The notes: generated by a model from the sequence alone, not told the origin. Positions 18,338 through 28,635 are shown, numbered from the stretch's first letter. The stretch is 64,000 nucleotides of DNA from Micromonosporaceae bacterium KJ-029 (GCA_005402585.1 BIFP01000021.1:186001-250000), one strand, 5' to 3'. Made by a program: numbers and translations.

Positions 18338-19753
18338 GTGACGCTACGCCTGTATGACACCGCCACCCGATCGGTGCGGGACTTCGTCCCGCGGGAAGCC
18401 GGCAAGGTGGGGGTCTACCTGTGTGGTCTCACCCTCCAGGCGCCGCCACACATCGGTCATCTCCGTTCCGGAGTCAACTACGACGTGTTGCGTCGCTGGC
18501 TGCTGGCCGCCGGCTACCAGGTCACCTTCATCCGCAACCTGACCGACATCGACGACAAGATCCTCGTCAAGGCGCAGGAGCAGGGGCGCCCGTTCTGGTC
18601 GATCGCGTACGACAACGAACTGAAGCTCGCCGGGGCGTACCGGGCGTTGAACGTGCTGCCGCCGACCAACGAGCCACGGGCCACCGGACACATTCCGGAG
18701 ATGCACCAACTGATCGCGCAGTTGATCGACCGGGGGCACGCGTACCCGGCGAACGACGGCTCCGGCGACGTGTACTTCGACGTGCGCTCGTGGCCCGCGT
18801 ACGGGGCGCTGTCCAACCAGTCGCCGGACGACATGCTGTCCGCCTGCGACGCCCCGGAACGCGGCAAGCGCGACCCGCGCGACTTCGCGCTCTGGAAGGG
18901 CGCCAAACCGGACGAGCCGGCCGATGCCTACTGGCCGTCGCCGTGGGGCCGGGGCCGCCCCGGTTGGCACATCGAGTGCTCGGCGATGTGCTGGCGGTAC
19001 CTGGGCGCGGAGTTCGACATCCACGGCGGCGGGCTCGACCTGATCTTCCCGCACCACGAGAACGAGCTGGCCCAGTCCCAGGCCGCCGACCTGCCCTTCG
19101 CCCGGTACTGGGTGCACCACGGCCTGCTCGGCATCGGCGGGACGAAGATGGGCAAGTCGCTGGGCAACACCCTCGACCTGGACTACGTCGCCTCGCTCGG
19201 GGTGCGCCCGGTCGAGCTGCGCTACTACTACGTCGCCGCGCACTACCGTTCGCGGATCGACTACTCGGAGGAGGCGCTGCGCGAGGCGGCTGTCGCGTAC
19301 CGGCGGATCGAGGGTTTCGTGCAGCGGGCCGCCGAGCGGGTGGGTGCCGGCCGGCTCGGCGAGCTGCCGGCCGCGTTCGCCGCGGCGATGGACGACGACC
19401 TGAACACCTCGGCCGCGCTGGCCGTGCTGCACGAGGTGCTGCGCGACGGCAACAACGCGCTGGTGGGCGGGGACGATGTGACCGTCCGCACCACGCTCGC
19501 CAGCGTGCGCGGAATGCTGGATATCCTCGGCACCGACCCCCTCGACCCGGCCTGGACCGGTGGAGCCCGGGCGAGTGACCTCCGTGACGTGGTGGACTCC
19601 CTGGTCGCCCTGGCCCTGGAACAGCGCGCGCAGGCCCGGGTCCGTAAGGACTGGGCCGCCGCGGACGCGCTGCGGGACCAACTCAAGCAGGCCGGCGTGG
19701 TGGTCGAGGACACCCCCCAGGGCCCGCGGTGGACTATTGGAGAGCATGACTGA
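18338..19753 (+). CDS. cysS: Cysteinyl-tRNA synthetase
   Basis: 471 residues from GTG 18338; the much longer open frame upstream runs antisense to the IclR gene and is not coding. Class I synthetase that attaches Cys to tRNA-Cys. The zinc ligand Cys and HIGH motif are in [27 protein letters not shown] follows. Further zinc ligands are in HIECSAMC and [11 protein letters not shown]. The KMSKS-type loop is KMGKSLGNT. The DALR-type C-terminal domain ends [13 protein letters not shown]. The mycothiol ligase MshC is related but lacks this C-terminal domain. The stop overlaps the rlmB start by one base (TGATG). Confidence 0.97.
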   Translation: MTLRLYDTATRSVRDFVPREAGKVGVYLCGLTLQAPPHIGHLRSGVNYDVLRRWLLAAGYQVTFIRNLTDIDDKILVKAQEQGRPFWSIAYDNELKLAGAYRALNVLPPTNEPRATGHIPEMHQLIAQLIDRGHAYPANDGSGDVYFDVRSWPAYGALSNQSPDDMLSACDAPERGKRDPRDFALWKGAKPDEPADAYWPSPWGRGRPGWHIECSAMCWRYLGAEFDIHGGGLDLIFPHHENELAQSQAADLPFARYWVHHGLLGIGGTKMGKSLGNTLDLDYVASLGVRPVELRYYYVAAHYRSRIDYSEEALREAAVAYRRIEGFVQRAAERVGAGRLGELPAAFAAAMDDDLNTSAALAVLHEVLRDGNNALVGGDDVTVRTTLASVRGMLDILGTDPLDPAWTGGARASDLRDVVDSLVALALEQRAQARVRKDWAAADALRDQLKQAGVVVEDTPQGPRWTIGEHD

Positions 19754-20874
19754 TGGCCGGCAACTCGCAACGCCGTGGCCGACGGATGACGTCGAAGGCA
19801 AGCGCCCCGAAGGGGTCCGGCGGCAAGAACCGGGACGCCCTCGCCGGGCGCGGGCGTACCCTGCCGGCCGACGAGCGGCCCTGGCACAAGGGGTACTCGG
19901 GCACCGAGAAGCTGCCCCAGCGCACCGCCTGGAAGCAGGAGAAGGAGCGTCGGGCGGCGGCCGAGGAGGGGCGCGCCCCGAAGATCGGCAAGCCCGGCAC
20001 CAAGGACACCACCTGGGGCAGGGGCGGCGGTCGGGGTACGACCGCGGCCAAGCCCGCCCGAGGCAAGCAGCCCACCGGGCGTGGCGGCCCCCGGGTCGCC
20101 CCGGGGCGCAAGTCCAACCCCGCGAAGGACGCGCCGGAGCTGCTGGTCGGCCGTAACCCGGTGCTGGAGGCGCTCCGCACCCACGTGCCGGCCACCGCGC
20201 TCTACACCGCGCAGGGCATCGACATCGACGACCGGGTGAACGAGATCGTCCGTACTGCGGCCGACCGGGGCATCGCCATCCTGGAGATCAGCCGCGCCGA
20301 GCTGGACCGGATGACCGGGGGCGTGCTGCACCAGGGGGTCGGCCTCCAGGTGCCGCCGTTCGCGTACGAGCCGTTCGAGGACCTGGTCGCCGCCGCGCTG
20401 GAGCAGCCGGCGCCGCTGCTGGTGGCTTTGGACGGGGTCACCGACCCGCGCAACCTCGGCGCGGTGATCCGTTCGGCCGCCGCGTTCGGCGCGCAGGGGG
20501 TCTTCGTACCGGAGCGGCGGGCGGCCGGGATCACCGCGACCGCCTGGCGGACCAGCGCCGGCGCGGCCGCGCGGGTGCCGGTGGCGCAGGTCACCAACCT
20601 GACCCGGTCGTTGAAGGCGTGCCGGGACGCCGGCTTCATGGTGGTGGGCCTGGACGCCGACGGCGAGACGGACCTGTACGACCTCGAAGCCGCGATCGGC
20701 CCGCTGGTCGTGGTGGTTGGCTCGGAGGGGCGGGGGCTGTCCCGGCTGGTCGGCCAGACCTGTGACCTGACCGTCAGCATCCCGATGATCTCCGAGGTGG
20801 AGTCACTCAACGCCAGCGTGGCCGCCGCGGTCACCCTCGCCGAGGTGGCACGCCGACGCGCCGTCGAGGGCTGA
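19753..20874 (+). CDS. rlmB: 23S rRNA (guanosine-2'-O-)-methyltransferase RlmB
   Basis: 373 residues from ATG 19753, overlapping the cysS stop. A long basic, disordered N-terminal extension (residues 1-125, rich in Arg, Lys and Gly) is typical of actinobacteria. Next comes the substrate-binding domain from [12 protein letters not shown], and then the SPOUT knot domain with its three motifs: [35 protein letters not shown], and [20 protein letters not shown]. Methylates the ribose of G2251 (E. coli numbering) in 23S rRNA. The stop codon TGA lies inside the left terminus of the repeat at 20870-21039. Confidence 0.95.
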   Translation: MAGNSQRRGRRMTSKASAPKGSGGKNRDALAGRGRTLPADERPWHKGYSGTEKLPQRTAWKQEKERRAAAEEGRAPKIGKPGTKDTTWGRGGGRGTTAAKPARGKQPTGRGGPRVAPGRKSNPAKDAPELLVGRNPVLEALRTHVPATALYTAQGIDIDDRVNEIVRTAADRGIAILEISRAELDRMTGGVLHQGVGLQVPPFAYEPFEDLVAAALEQPAPLLVALDGVTDPRNLGAVIRSAAAFGAQGVFVPERRAAGITATAWRTSAGAAARVPVAQVTNLTRSLKACRDAGFMVVGLDADGETDLYDLEAAIGPLVVVVGSEGRGLSRLVGQTCDLTVSIPMISEVESLNASVAAAVTLAEVARRRAVEG

Positions 20875-21039
20875 GAGACTGTCGGGAAACCGCGCGTCGG
20901 CTGCGGCGGGCCCAGCCGACGACCGGCGGCGTTGGAGATCGGTCCGGATACAACACCGGTATCCGGACCGATCTCCGCCTTGCCGGATCGCCGCCTGGAC
21001 TCCGCCTCGCTCGCCCGGGGTTCCCGACAGTCTCTGAGC
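20870..21039. mobile_element. MITE-like structured element with terminal inverted repeats
   Basis: About 170 bases bounded by inverted ends GGCTGAGAGACTGTCGGGA (left) and its complement with one mismatch (right, 21021-21039). Inside are a perfect 18-base stem (20934-20951 with 20959-20976), an 8-base stem GTCGGCTG/CAGCCGAC (20896-20920) and a GGCGGCG/CGCCGCC pair, together a branched fold. There is no coding capacity. The right end recurs alone at 33382-33400. It may also terminate the cysS-rlmB transcript. Confidence 0.65.
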
Positions 21040-21063
21040 CCGGCGAGCCCGGACAGTACGCGG

Positions 21064-21096
21064 AAGGGGCGGCCCGCCACCGGCGGACCGCCCCTT
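21064..21096. terminator. Terminator of the UgpC/MsmK-type ATPase gene
   Basis: 15-base stem, AAGGGGCGGCCCGCC with one mismatch in the complement, 3-base loop, 14 bases beyond the reverse-strand stop. The ends AAGG/CCTT give a short T-tract on both strands. Confidence 0.7.
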
Positions 21097-21109
21097 CGTC
21101 GTTGCTACG

Positions 21110-22201
<1,092 letters not shown>

Positions 22202-22522
22202 GGGGGAACGCTTCCTTTCACCGGCAGGAACGTGCCGGACGATCCGAGTGAAGGAGCGACCGGCACGGGTGTCCGTACCGGCGCCACGGACGTCGAGGGG
22301 CGGACCCAGGTGTCGTCCGTGTCACTGCACGGTAAACGGCTTTCGCCAGACTGCCAAGGTTCGGGACAGTGGATGGGACCAGCAGCATTCGCATTCCGGT
22401 CACTCGGGCACGCCCGGGCACGAATCGACGCTCGCGCGTCGGGATGTTGACGTTTCCCGTGCTCGGGACCCCTGCCGAGCGGGAAAACCGGACGCCGGTC
22501 GCTATGCTGACCACGACACAGC
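22202..22522. other. Intergenic region before the ATPase gene and tRNA
   Basis: 321 bases holding the reverse-strand promoter zone of the ATPase gene. Visible elements are CCTTTCAC...GTGAAGG arms near 22212-22253, a TTGGCAGTCTGGCG segment on the reverse strand near 22345, and TATGCT (22503-22508), a plausible -10 for the tRNA. No gene seen. Confidence 0.4.
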
Positions 22523-22599
22523 GCCCCTGTAGCTCAGCTGGCCAGAGCACCCGCCTTGTAAGCGGGATGTCGCCGGTTCGATCCCGGCCGGGGGCTCCA
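22523..22599 (+). tRNA. tRNA-Thr (anticodon TGT)
   Basis: 77 bases including encoded CCA. The 7-base acceptor GCCCCTG pairs with CGGGGGC (one G-T pair). The D-arm starts TAGCTCAGCTGG. The anticodon stem CCCGC/GCGGG encloses loop CTTGTAA with anticodon TGT, reading ACA. The T-arm is GCCGG-TTCGATC-CCGGC. The discriminator is T followed by CCA. Confidence 0.95.
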
Positions 22600-22710
22600 T
22601 CCATAACTCGCCCGGTACCACCGGGCGGACATCTCGGCGTGGCCGGGTGTTCAGGTGGGCTCGTTAGGCTCCGCCTCCACCCGTCGTCACGACCAGGGAC
22701 GCCCGCCGCC

Positions 22711-23601
22711 GTGCACCACGCCAACCACTACTACGGGCACTCCCACGTGCTGGCCCGCTACTGCGGGCTCGACGACCCGGATCCGCTCCGTATCCACGGC
22801 TACCTCCAGCACGGCTGGAACATCGGGGACGGGATGGCACCCGACCACGAGTTCGTGCCCGGTGTGCCGCTGTTCCTCTGGTCCGAGCGGACGCGACGGC
22901 GGGCCTGGTCGCTCGGGCGCCGGCAGACGTACGTGGTCGGCTCGCCGTGGGCGTACCTGCTGGCGATGGAGCCGGACGGCCCGCAGCGGCGGGAGGGGAC
23001 CATCTGGTACCCCTTCCACGGCTGGGAGGGGCAGCGGGTGGTGGGCGACCACGGCCGGTTGATCGACGAGATCCGGGCCGTCGAACCGGGCCCGGTGACG
23101 GTCTGCCTCTACTGGCAGGAGTACCGGTCGAGGCGGGTGCGGCAGCACTACGAGCGGGCCGGCTTCCGGGTGGTCTGCCACGGGTACCGGGGTGGCCGGT
23201 GGAGCGACCTCGACCCGGGGTTTCTCCACCGGCAGCTGGCCGAGTTGCGCCAGCACCGGCGGGTCGCCTCCAACCGGCTTTGCAGTGCAGTCTTCTACGG
23301 CATCCTGGCCGGCTGCGAACCGGCCGTCTACGGCGATCCGATGCAGTTGGCCGGTGAAGCCCCGGTCTGGGGCGGTCAGCCGCGGATCCGCCGGCAGTGG
23401 GCGCAGCTGCACGGCCCGCAGATCGACGTGGCGGTCGCCCGCGCACTGGCCGTGGCCGAGCTGGGCGCCGACCGTCTGCTCCCGCCGGCCGAGCTGCGCC
23501 GGCTGTTCCGCTGGCCCGACCCCGGTGCGGCCGTACCGGATCGGGAGACCGCGACGACGAGATGCCCGACCGATCCGGTACGGAGCGAAGCGGAGTGCTG
23601 A
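22711..23601 (+). CDS. Putative surface-polysaccharide/glycan transfer protein
   Basis: 296 residues from GTG 22711; in-frame codons further upstream run through the tRNA and are not coding. No certain family. Features seen: HHANHYYGHSHVLARYCG at the N-terminus; GTIWYPFHGWEGQRVVGDHG around residue 100; and SNRLCSAVFYGILAGCEPAV around 190. The last resembles the donor-side signature of GT-B capsular or polysialyl-type transferases, where a loop is followed by a conserved Asp (YGDPMQ). The C-terminus (PVRSEAEC) is encoded by a copy of the GGAGTG repeat. It is one base from the next gene, a methyltransferase-like protein, and near two glycosyltransferases. Confidence 0.5.
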   Translation: MHHANHYYGHSHVLARYCGLDDPDPLRIHGYLQHGWNIGDGMAPDHEFVPGVPLFLWSERTRRRAWSLGRRQTYVVGSPWAYLLAMEPDGPQRREGTIWYPFHGWEGQRVVGDHGRLIDEIRAVEPGPVTVCLYWQEYRSRRVRQHYERAGFRVVCHGYRGGRWSDLDPGFLHRQLAELRQHRRVASNRLCSAVFYGILAGCEPAVYGDPMQLAGEAPVWGGQPRIRRQWAQLHGPQIDVAVARALAVAELGADRLLPPAELRRLFRWPDPGAAVPDRETATTRCPTDPVRSEAEC

Positions 23602-23609
23602 CATGAGCG
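23583..23609 (+). repeat. Partial third copy of the translation-start repeat
   Basis: GAGCGAAGCGGAGTG, then a short spacer, then ATGAGCG, closely matching the closing part of the repeat at 2676-2703. It encodes the C-terminus of the upstream protein and supplies GGAG plus ATG for the downstream gene. Confidence 0.6.
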
Positions 23610-25117
23610 TCCACCTGGTCGGCGGCGAGATGCTCGGCTGGTCGGATCTCGACCGCGCGCAGGGCCCTGGTCCGGTCGGCGGACCGGCCCTGACCGGGCT
23701 GCTGTCCGCCGGGTCCGGTCGCACGCTGGTGGTCGGCCCGCACCATCCGGACCTGATCGACACGTTGCCCGCGACGGAACTGACCGTGCTGGTGCGGGGC
23801 CTGCCGGACGCCGAAACACTGGCCGCACGGTACGCCGACCGGCCGGGCGTCCAGGTGTGCTGCGGCAGCCCGGAGAAGCTCGCCGCGATGCGGCCGTACG
23901 ACACCCTGATCGCCCTGGACGGGCTGGCCCGGCTCAGTTCCGTCGAGGGCCTGGAGCTGACCTGGGGGGAAGCGTTCGACCTGCTCGTGTCGGTGGTGCG
24001 GCCGGGCGGCCGGCTGCTGCTCGGAGTCGAGAACTTCCTCGGCCTGCACCGGCTGCTGGCGCTGCCGCCGGACAGCACCGACTCCGACTGGGCAACCCTC
24101 GGCGAGTACGACGACACCCGCCCGGCGGGGCTGACCCGCACCCGGGGCCGGTTGGCAGCCGCCGGGCTGCGGCTCGCCGGCACCTGGGCGGCCTTCCCGG
24201 AGCCGCTCGCACCGACCGCGCTGTTGAGCACGGACCTGCTGGCCGACGGCGAGGTCACCGGCTTCCTCCAGGCCACGCTGAGTCCCACCGCGCCCGAATC
24301 GCCGGTACTGGCTGATCCGGCTCGGCTGGCTGATCCGGTCCGGCTGACTGGGGCGGCCATCCGGAACGGGGCCGTGGCGGAGTTGGCGCCCGGCTGGGTC
24401 CTGCTGGCCGAACGCGGTCCGACCACCGACGCCTCGGCGGTTGGCCTGCCGGCGGCGGTGCTGGTCCGGGACGGCCGGCTCCGGCAGGTCCACCGTGACC
24501 CGGCCGGCGGGTGGCGGTTCGCCGACGGCGGCGTGGTTCCGCCGGGGCGTACCGTCGAGGAACTGGTCGTGGCCGCGACGCTGCGGCGGGACCTGCCGGC
24601 GGTGCGTACGCTGCTCACCGCGTGGCAGGCCGGCGCGGACGCCGGCGTTCCGGCGGACCAGGTGGTGGTCACGCCTGCCGGCACCTGGCACGGGTTGGCG
24701 GACCCGGCCGAGCCGGCGGCGGCGCTGCGCCGGCTGGCGTCCCGGCTGGCCGACGCCGGGCTGGCCCACCTCTGGCCGGCGCCGACCGACGAGCTGGCGG
24801 CGACCCTGGCCACCATGGCCGGACGCGAGCCGGCACCGCCCGCCGGTGACGCCGAGGTCACCGGACGTCAGGGCTGGCGGGAGCTGCTGCTGGACCGCGA
24901 CCGGCTGACCCGCGAGCTGGCCGAGGCCCATGCCCTGCACCAGTGGTACGACCAGACGCTCACGGACCGCGACCACGAGCTGAAGCGACTGCGCCGGATC
25001 GTGTCCCTGCTCAGCGGCACGCCAACCGCACGCGCAGGCCGCCTGCTACTCGCCACCGCCCGCCGTTCCGCCCGCACCGCCCGTTCCGCCCTCGGCCACT
25101 TCCGCTCCCCCGACTGA
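23603..25117 (+). CDS. SAM-methyltransferase-like protein with coiled-coil C-terminus
   Basis: 504 residues from ATG 23603, with GGAG 8 bases upstream. Residues about 38-170 follow a class I methyltransferase order: GRTLVVGPHHPDLIDTL (glycine loop, with GxGxG degenerate), VQVCCGSPEKL, YDTLIALDGLARL (motif IV position) and VVRPGGRLLLGVENFLGLHR. Residues 260-410 are a second, unassigned domain. Residues about 425-475 (WRELLLDRDRLTRELAEAHA, then LHQWYDQTLTDRDHELKRLR) form a coiled coil, followed by a basic Ala-rich tail. The degenerate glycine loop makes catalysis uncertain. Context suggests modification of a surface glycan. Confidence 0.5.
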   Translation: MSVHLVGGEMLGWSDLDRAQGPGPVGGPALTGLLSAGSGRTLVVGPHHPDLIDTLPATELTVLVRGLPDAETLAARYADRPGVQVCCGSPEKLAAMRPYDTLIALDGLARLSSVEGLELTWGEAFDLLVSVVRPGGRLLLGVENFLGLHRLLALPPDSTDSDWATLGEYDDTRPAGLTRTRGRLAAAGLRLAGTWAAFPEPLAPTALLSTDLLADGEVTGFLQATLSPTAPESPVLADPARLADPVRLTGAAIRNGAVAELAPGWVLLAERGPTTDASAVGLPAAVLVRDGRLRQVHRDPAGGWRFADGGVVPPGRTVEELVVAATLRRDLPAVRTLLTAWQAGADAGVPADQVVVTPAGTWHGLADPAEPAAALRRLASRLADAGLAHLWPAPTDELAATLATMAGREPAPPAGDAEVTGRQGWRELLLDRDRLTRELAEAHALHQWYDQTLTDRDHELKRLRRIVSLLSGTPTARAGRLLLATARRSARTARSALGHFRSPD

Positions 25118-25131
25118 CCGCACTCGCCCGC

Positions 25132-25199
25132 CGATCATGCAGTTGTGCCCCGCAAAAGGCGCCAAAGGGAGCTGATCGCCCACCATAAGTGCATGATCG
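25132..25199. repeat. Inverted repeat with CGATCATGCA arms
   Basis: Ten-base perfect arms (25132-25141 and 25190-25199) around 48 bases, lying between convergent genes. The interior also holds a CATAAGTGCAT segment. It may serve as terminator or be another dispersed repeat family; only one copy is in this window. Confidence 0.45.
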
Positions 25200-25242
25200 A
25201 CGCCCGGGAGCCGGACGTCGTCCGGTTCGCCCGATGTCGGGG

Positions 25243-26358
25243 TCAGCGCGGGAGCGAGAGGGTGTCGTAGAGGGTTTCCAAGCGGCGGGTTTGTTGGTGA
25301 AGGTCGAAGTCGCGTTCGACTCGGCGGCGGGCTTCGTGGCCTAGATGGTCGCGGAGCGTTCGGTCGGTGAGCAGGCGGCGGAGGTTGGCGGCCAGGGCCG
25401 GTGGGTCGCGCTCCGGGCCGAGCAGGCCGTTCTCCTCGTGCGTGACCGCCTCCGGGATGCCGCTGTGGTACGTCGAGACGACCGGCACGCCGAGGCTGCC
25501 CGCCTCCAGGATCGTGGTCGGCAGGCCCTCGGTGTCGCCGTCCGACGCGGTCCGCGACGGTGCCGCGAGGATCCGGGACTCGGCCACGTGCCGCAGTACC
25601 TCGGACGGCGGCAGCGCGCCGGGGAACGTCGCGTCCACGCCCAGCTGCTCGGCACGGGCACGTACCCGCTCGTGCAGTGGCCCGGTGCCGATGAGCAGGA
25701 CCTGGGGGCGCAGGTCCGGCAGCAGCCCGACCGCCTCGACAAGATCGTCGACCCCCTTCTTGTCGACGAAGCGGCCGACGAAGACCACGTCCCAGTTCTT
25801 CGGGCCGACTTCCGGCTCCGGTGGTACGGGCACTCCGGTGTGGTGTACGCGCACCTTCGCCGGATCCGCGCCCAGCTCCACCGCCCGGTCCCGGATCGGT
25901 CCGGAGACGGCGAGGATCAGCGCGGCCCGGTCGAACGCGGTCCGCAGGTGGCGCTGGTGCCGGGCGCCGCGCGGCCAGGGTGCGGCCGCCTGCCGGGTGA
26001 CGTCGAGGCCGTGCAGGGTGAGGACCAGCGGAATGCCGAGCCGCATGGCGGTACGGCTGACCAGCCAGCCGTCCCCGCCGAAGTGGGCGTGCACCACGTC
26101 CGGCCGTAACCGGGCCAGCAGCCGGCCGAGCCGGGGCGACTCGCCGGTCAGCCGCAGCCGCAGCCACTCGCGGCGACCACGCGGCGTGTCCGGGCAGACC
26201 ACCACGTCGGTGTCCCGGGCCAGCGGTGACGCGACCCGGACGGCACCCAGGTAGACCGGGCGCCAGGTGGGCAGCGCGTCGCCCTGGTGGCGGATGAACG
26301 TCTCCGACCCGGGAAGCAGGCAGCTCCGCCAGATCGCGGCGACCCTACCGTCGGACAT
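25243..26358 (-). CDS. Glycosyltransferase family 4
   Basis: 371 residues from ATG 26358, overlapping the end of the GT2 gene by 14 bases. Two Rossmann-like domains of a GT-B enzyme. Acceptor side: LLPGSETFIRHQGDAL (an SETF motif of the Wzx/exopolysaccharide GT4 type), VVHAHFGGDGW, VLTLHGLDV. Donor side: KNWDVVFVGRFVDKKGVDDL around 190, LLIGTGPLHERV, FPGALPPSEV, then the E-x7-E signature region with EGLPTTILEAGSLGVPVVST and GIPEAVTHEENGLL. Retaining transfer of a nucleotide sugar to a growing cell-surface glycan is expected; donor and acceptor are unknown. Co-transcribed with the GT2 gene. Confidence 0.9.
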   Translation of the reverse strand: MSDGRVAAIWRSCLLPGSETFIRHQGDALPTWRPVYLGAVRVASPLARDTDVVVCPDTPRGRREWLRLRLTGESPRLGRLLARLRPDVVHAHFGGDGWLVSRTAMRLGIPLVLTLHGLDVTRQAAAPWPRGARHQRHLRTAFDRAALILAVSGPIRDRAVELGADPAKVRVHHTGVPVPPEPEVGPKNWDVVFVGRFVDKKGVDDLVEAVGLLPDLRPQVLLIGTGPLHERVRARAEQLGVDATFPGALPPSEVLRHVAESRILAAPSRTASDGDTEGLPTTILEAGSLGVPVVSTYHSGIPEAVTHEENGLLGPERDPPALAANLRRLLTDRTLRDHLGHEARRRVERDFDLHQQTRRLETLYDTLSLPR

Positions 26359-27406
26359 CGGCCCCGGTTCCGGTCGACCCGGGCCGCCCGCCCGGGCCAT
26401 CGACCAGGCCGGGGACCTGCGGCCCGTCCAGGCCATCCACCGGGCCCGCGACCGGTTGCCTCTCCGGGGCAGCGGCCCGGCGGCCGAGGATCCGGTCGCG
26501 CAACCGGTGCCGCAGCTGCGGAGGGATCAGCCAGATCTGTAGGAACGTCAGGTAGTCGAGGGCGCCCGGTCGGCCGTGCCGGCGCGCCTCGGCGAGCAGC
26601 AGGCGGAAGACCCGGAGGCTGCGGGTCGGCGCGGCCATCGAGCTGATGATGCTCATCGTGATCGCGGCGTACGACCGAGGGGTGATCAGCGGCCGGATCT
26701 CGCGGAGCCATTCCAGCTGTGCCTGCCAGGGCGAGCTGAGGCTGATCCGGGGGCGGTCCTCGTCCTGGTGCCAGAGCACGAGCGGCTCGGCGGCGATGAC
26801 CAGGCCGACGTCCGGGTGGCTCGTCGCGCGTACCGTCCAGTCGAGTTCCTGCTGTCGACGCAGGCCGACGGTGAACGGCACCCGGCGCAGCAGCTCGGTC
26901 GGCGCCATGATGGTCGAGGTCTGGATGAAGCCGTCGCCGTGGAACAGCCCGCGCCGGCGGGTGAGGTACTCGCAGATCGGCTCACCCGGCTCCGGCAGCC
27001 GGCGGGGCATCACGAACTCCGCCCGAGGCGTCTTGTTGATCAGCCGGGTGGCGACGATCGGGCTCGGCACCGCGGCCTCCCGGGCGAGTTCCAGCTGGAC
27101 GGCCAGCTTGCGGGGCAGCCACTCGTCGTCGTCGTCCAGCAGCGCCGTCCAACGGGCGCGGGCCTCGCGTACGCCCATGTTGCGGGCGTTGGGGGCGCCT
27201 CCCTTGGCGGGCAGCTCCACCACCCGCAGCCGGGGATCGCCGATCTCGGCGAGGGCCTTCCCGGTCTCCTCGTCCGGCCCGTCGACCACGACGATGACCT
27301 CGATGTCGGCCACGGTCTGCGCGAGGACGCTGCGGACCGCCCGGGTCACCAGCGCCGGCCGGGCGAAGGTGGGTACGACCACGCTGACCTCGGGTGTGGA
27401 TGGCAT
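26345..27406 (-). CDS. Glycosyltransferase family 2
   Basis: 353 residues from ATG 27406 (AGGTGG on the coding strand); the open frame extends 74 codons upstream without homology. GT-A fold: PEVSVVVPTFARPALVTRAV at the N-terminus, IEVIVVVDGPDEET (nucleotide-binding Asp), GGAPNARNMGVREARARW, and the DxD-like metal motif in LLDDDDEW at about 92. A conserved LGLR...ELDW type acceptor motif appears as LRRQQELDWTVRAT around 190. The C-terminal 60 residues after LRDRILGRR are Pro/Gly-rich and have no clear role. First gene of a two-gene reverse operon. Confidence 0.9.
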   Translation of the reverse strand: MPSTPEVSVVVPTFARPALVTRAVRSVLAQTVADIEVIVVVDGPDEETGKALAEIGDPRLRVVELPAKGGAPNARNMGVREARARWTALLDDDDEWLPRKLAVQLELAREAAVPSPIVATRLINKTPRAEFVMPRRLPEPGEPICEYLTRRRGLFHGDGFIQTSTIMAPTELLRRVPFTVGLRRQQELDWTVRATSHPDVGLVIAAEPLVLWHQDEDRPRISLSSPWQAQLEWLREIRPLITPRSYAAITMSIISSMAAPTRSLRVFRLLLAEARRHGRPGALDYLTFLQIWLIPPQLRHRLRDRILGRRAAAPERQPVAGPVDGLDGPQVPGLVDGPGGRPGSTGTGADVRR

Positions 27407-27699
27407 GACCACCTGCTCACTCGTGCCGGGAACGACATGTGCGCAGGGTGACGCTAGGGGCGCCGGGCGGCCCGCCGGTGAATGCCGGGCAGCGGTCAGA
27501 CGTACAACGGCGGTCGCCGGGTGGCGGCACTGGTCGCCGAGCGCTTCCGCGTGACGCGGTGAGAGCCACCCGCCCCGCCCGACAGGCGTGGCCGGCCGCG
27601 CCGCTATGGTCGCCGCACCAGGGGACACTCCGGCTCGCCGGTTCCGGCGTCGTCGGGGCGGAGGGTCGGTGCGCCGGCCGGTGTGAGGGGCGGTGGGCG

Positions 27700-28467
27700 G
27701 TGGCGGACGCGGAACTGGTCGTCGAGGTGACGGGTGCGGTGGCCACGGTGGTGATCCGCAACCCGGGCCGGCGTAACGCGATGACGCCGGCCATGTGGCG
27801 GCAGTTGCCGGTGCTGCTCGACGGCCTGGAGGCCGATCCGGTGGTCCGCGCGTTGGTGCTCACCGGCGCCGACGGCACCTTCTGCGCCGGTGCCGACCTG
27901 GGCGACCTGGACGAGTTGCTGGACGCGGGAGACGCCAGCATCGCGGTCGCGGCCGAGGAACGACTGGCCGGCTTCGCCAAGCCGACCGTGGCCGTCGTGC
28001 GGGGCGCCTGTGTCGGCGGCGGCTGCCAGCTCGCCGTCGCCTGCGACCTGCGGATCGCCGCCGACGACGCGCGGTTCGGCGTACCGCCGGCCCGGCTCGG
28101 CCTGGTCTACCCGTCGCCCACCACCCGCCGGCTGGCCCGGCTGGTCGGACCGTCGGCGGCCAAGCACCTCCTCTTCACCAGCGAGCTGGTCGACGCCGGG
28201 CGGGCGCTGCGGATCGGCCTGGCCGACGAGGTGCTGCCCGGCGCCGACCTGGCCGCCCGGGTCGACGTGCTCACCGGCGCGATCGTGGAGCGTTCGCAGC
28301 TCAGCGTCGCCGCCACGAAGGAGATCATCGACGGGCGGGCGGACGACGACCGGGTCGCCTGGTGGCACGGGCAGGTGCGGGCGAGCGGCGAGGCCCGGGA
28401 GGGTGTCGCCGCGCACCACGAGCGCCGTCCGCCCCGCTTCCGGTGGACGCCACCCGCCGGCCGCTGA
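27700..28467 (+). CDS. Enoyl-CoA hydratase/isomerase family protein
   Basis: 255 residues from GTG 27700, with AGGGGCGG upstream. Crotonase fold: VATVVIRNPGRRNAMTPAMW, then VLTGADGTFCAGADLGDLDE (oxyanion loop and CoA site), then TVAVVRGACVGGGCQLAVAC with the second oxyanion glycines, DLRIAADDARFGVPPARLGL and LGLVYP. The catalytic Glu usual after 'GLVP' is not at the standard place (sequence LVYPSPTTRRL), so hydratase activity is unsure and an isomerase or dehydrogenase-associated role is possible. The gene is isolated; 27407-27699 upstream shows no other gene. Confidence 0.88.
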   Translation: MADAELVVEVTGAVATVVIRNPGRRNAMTPAMWRQLPVLLDGLEADPVVRALVLTGADGTFCAGADLGDLDELLDAGDASIAVAAEERLAGFAKPTVAVVRGACVGGGCQLAVACDLRIAADDARFGVPPARLGLVYPSPTTRRLARLVGPSAAKHLLFTSELVDAGRALRIGLADEVLPGADLAARVDVLTGAIVERSQLSVAATKEIIDGRADDDRVAWWHGQVRASGEAREGVAAHHERRPPRFRWTPPAGR

Positions 28468-28635
28468 CTCCGGCCGGGTAGACGCTGCGGCCCCGTGGCC
28501 GAGGTCGACCGGCGATCCGGCCCGGCTCCTGCGCGGCCCGGTCGACCCGCCCGGCTGGCCGTCGACGGGGGCCGGCGGGCGCCGCGCCGAGGACGTCGTC
28601 CCCGACGCGGCCCCCCGTTCCCGCCGGCCGGCCCG

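Noticed and set aside
18338..19753. cysS as mycothiol ligase mshC
   Set aside because: The HIGH and KMGKS motifs, the zinc ligands and a complete C-terminal tRNA-binding region fit CysS. MshC lacks that C-terminal region.
22523..22599. tRNA-Thr as an integration site for a mobile island
   Set aside because: No copy of the tRNA 3' end is visible downstream, and no integrase or excisionase gene is in the window.
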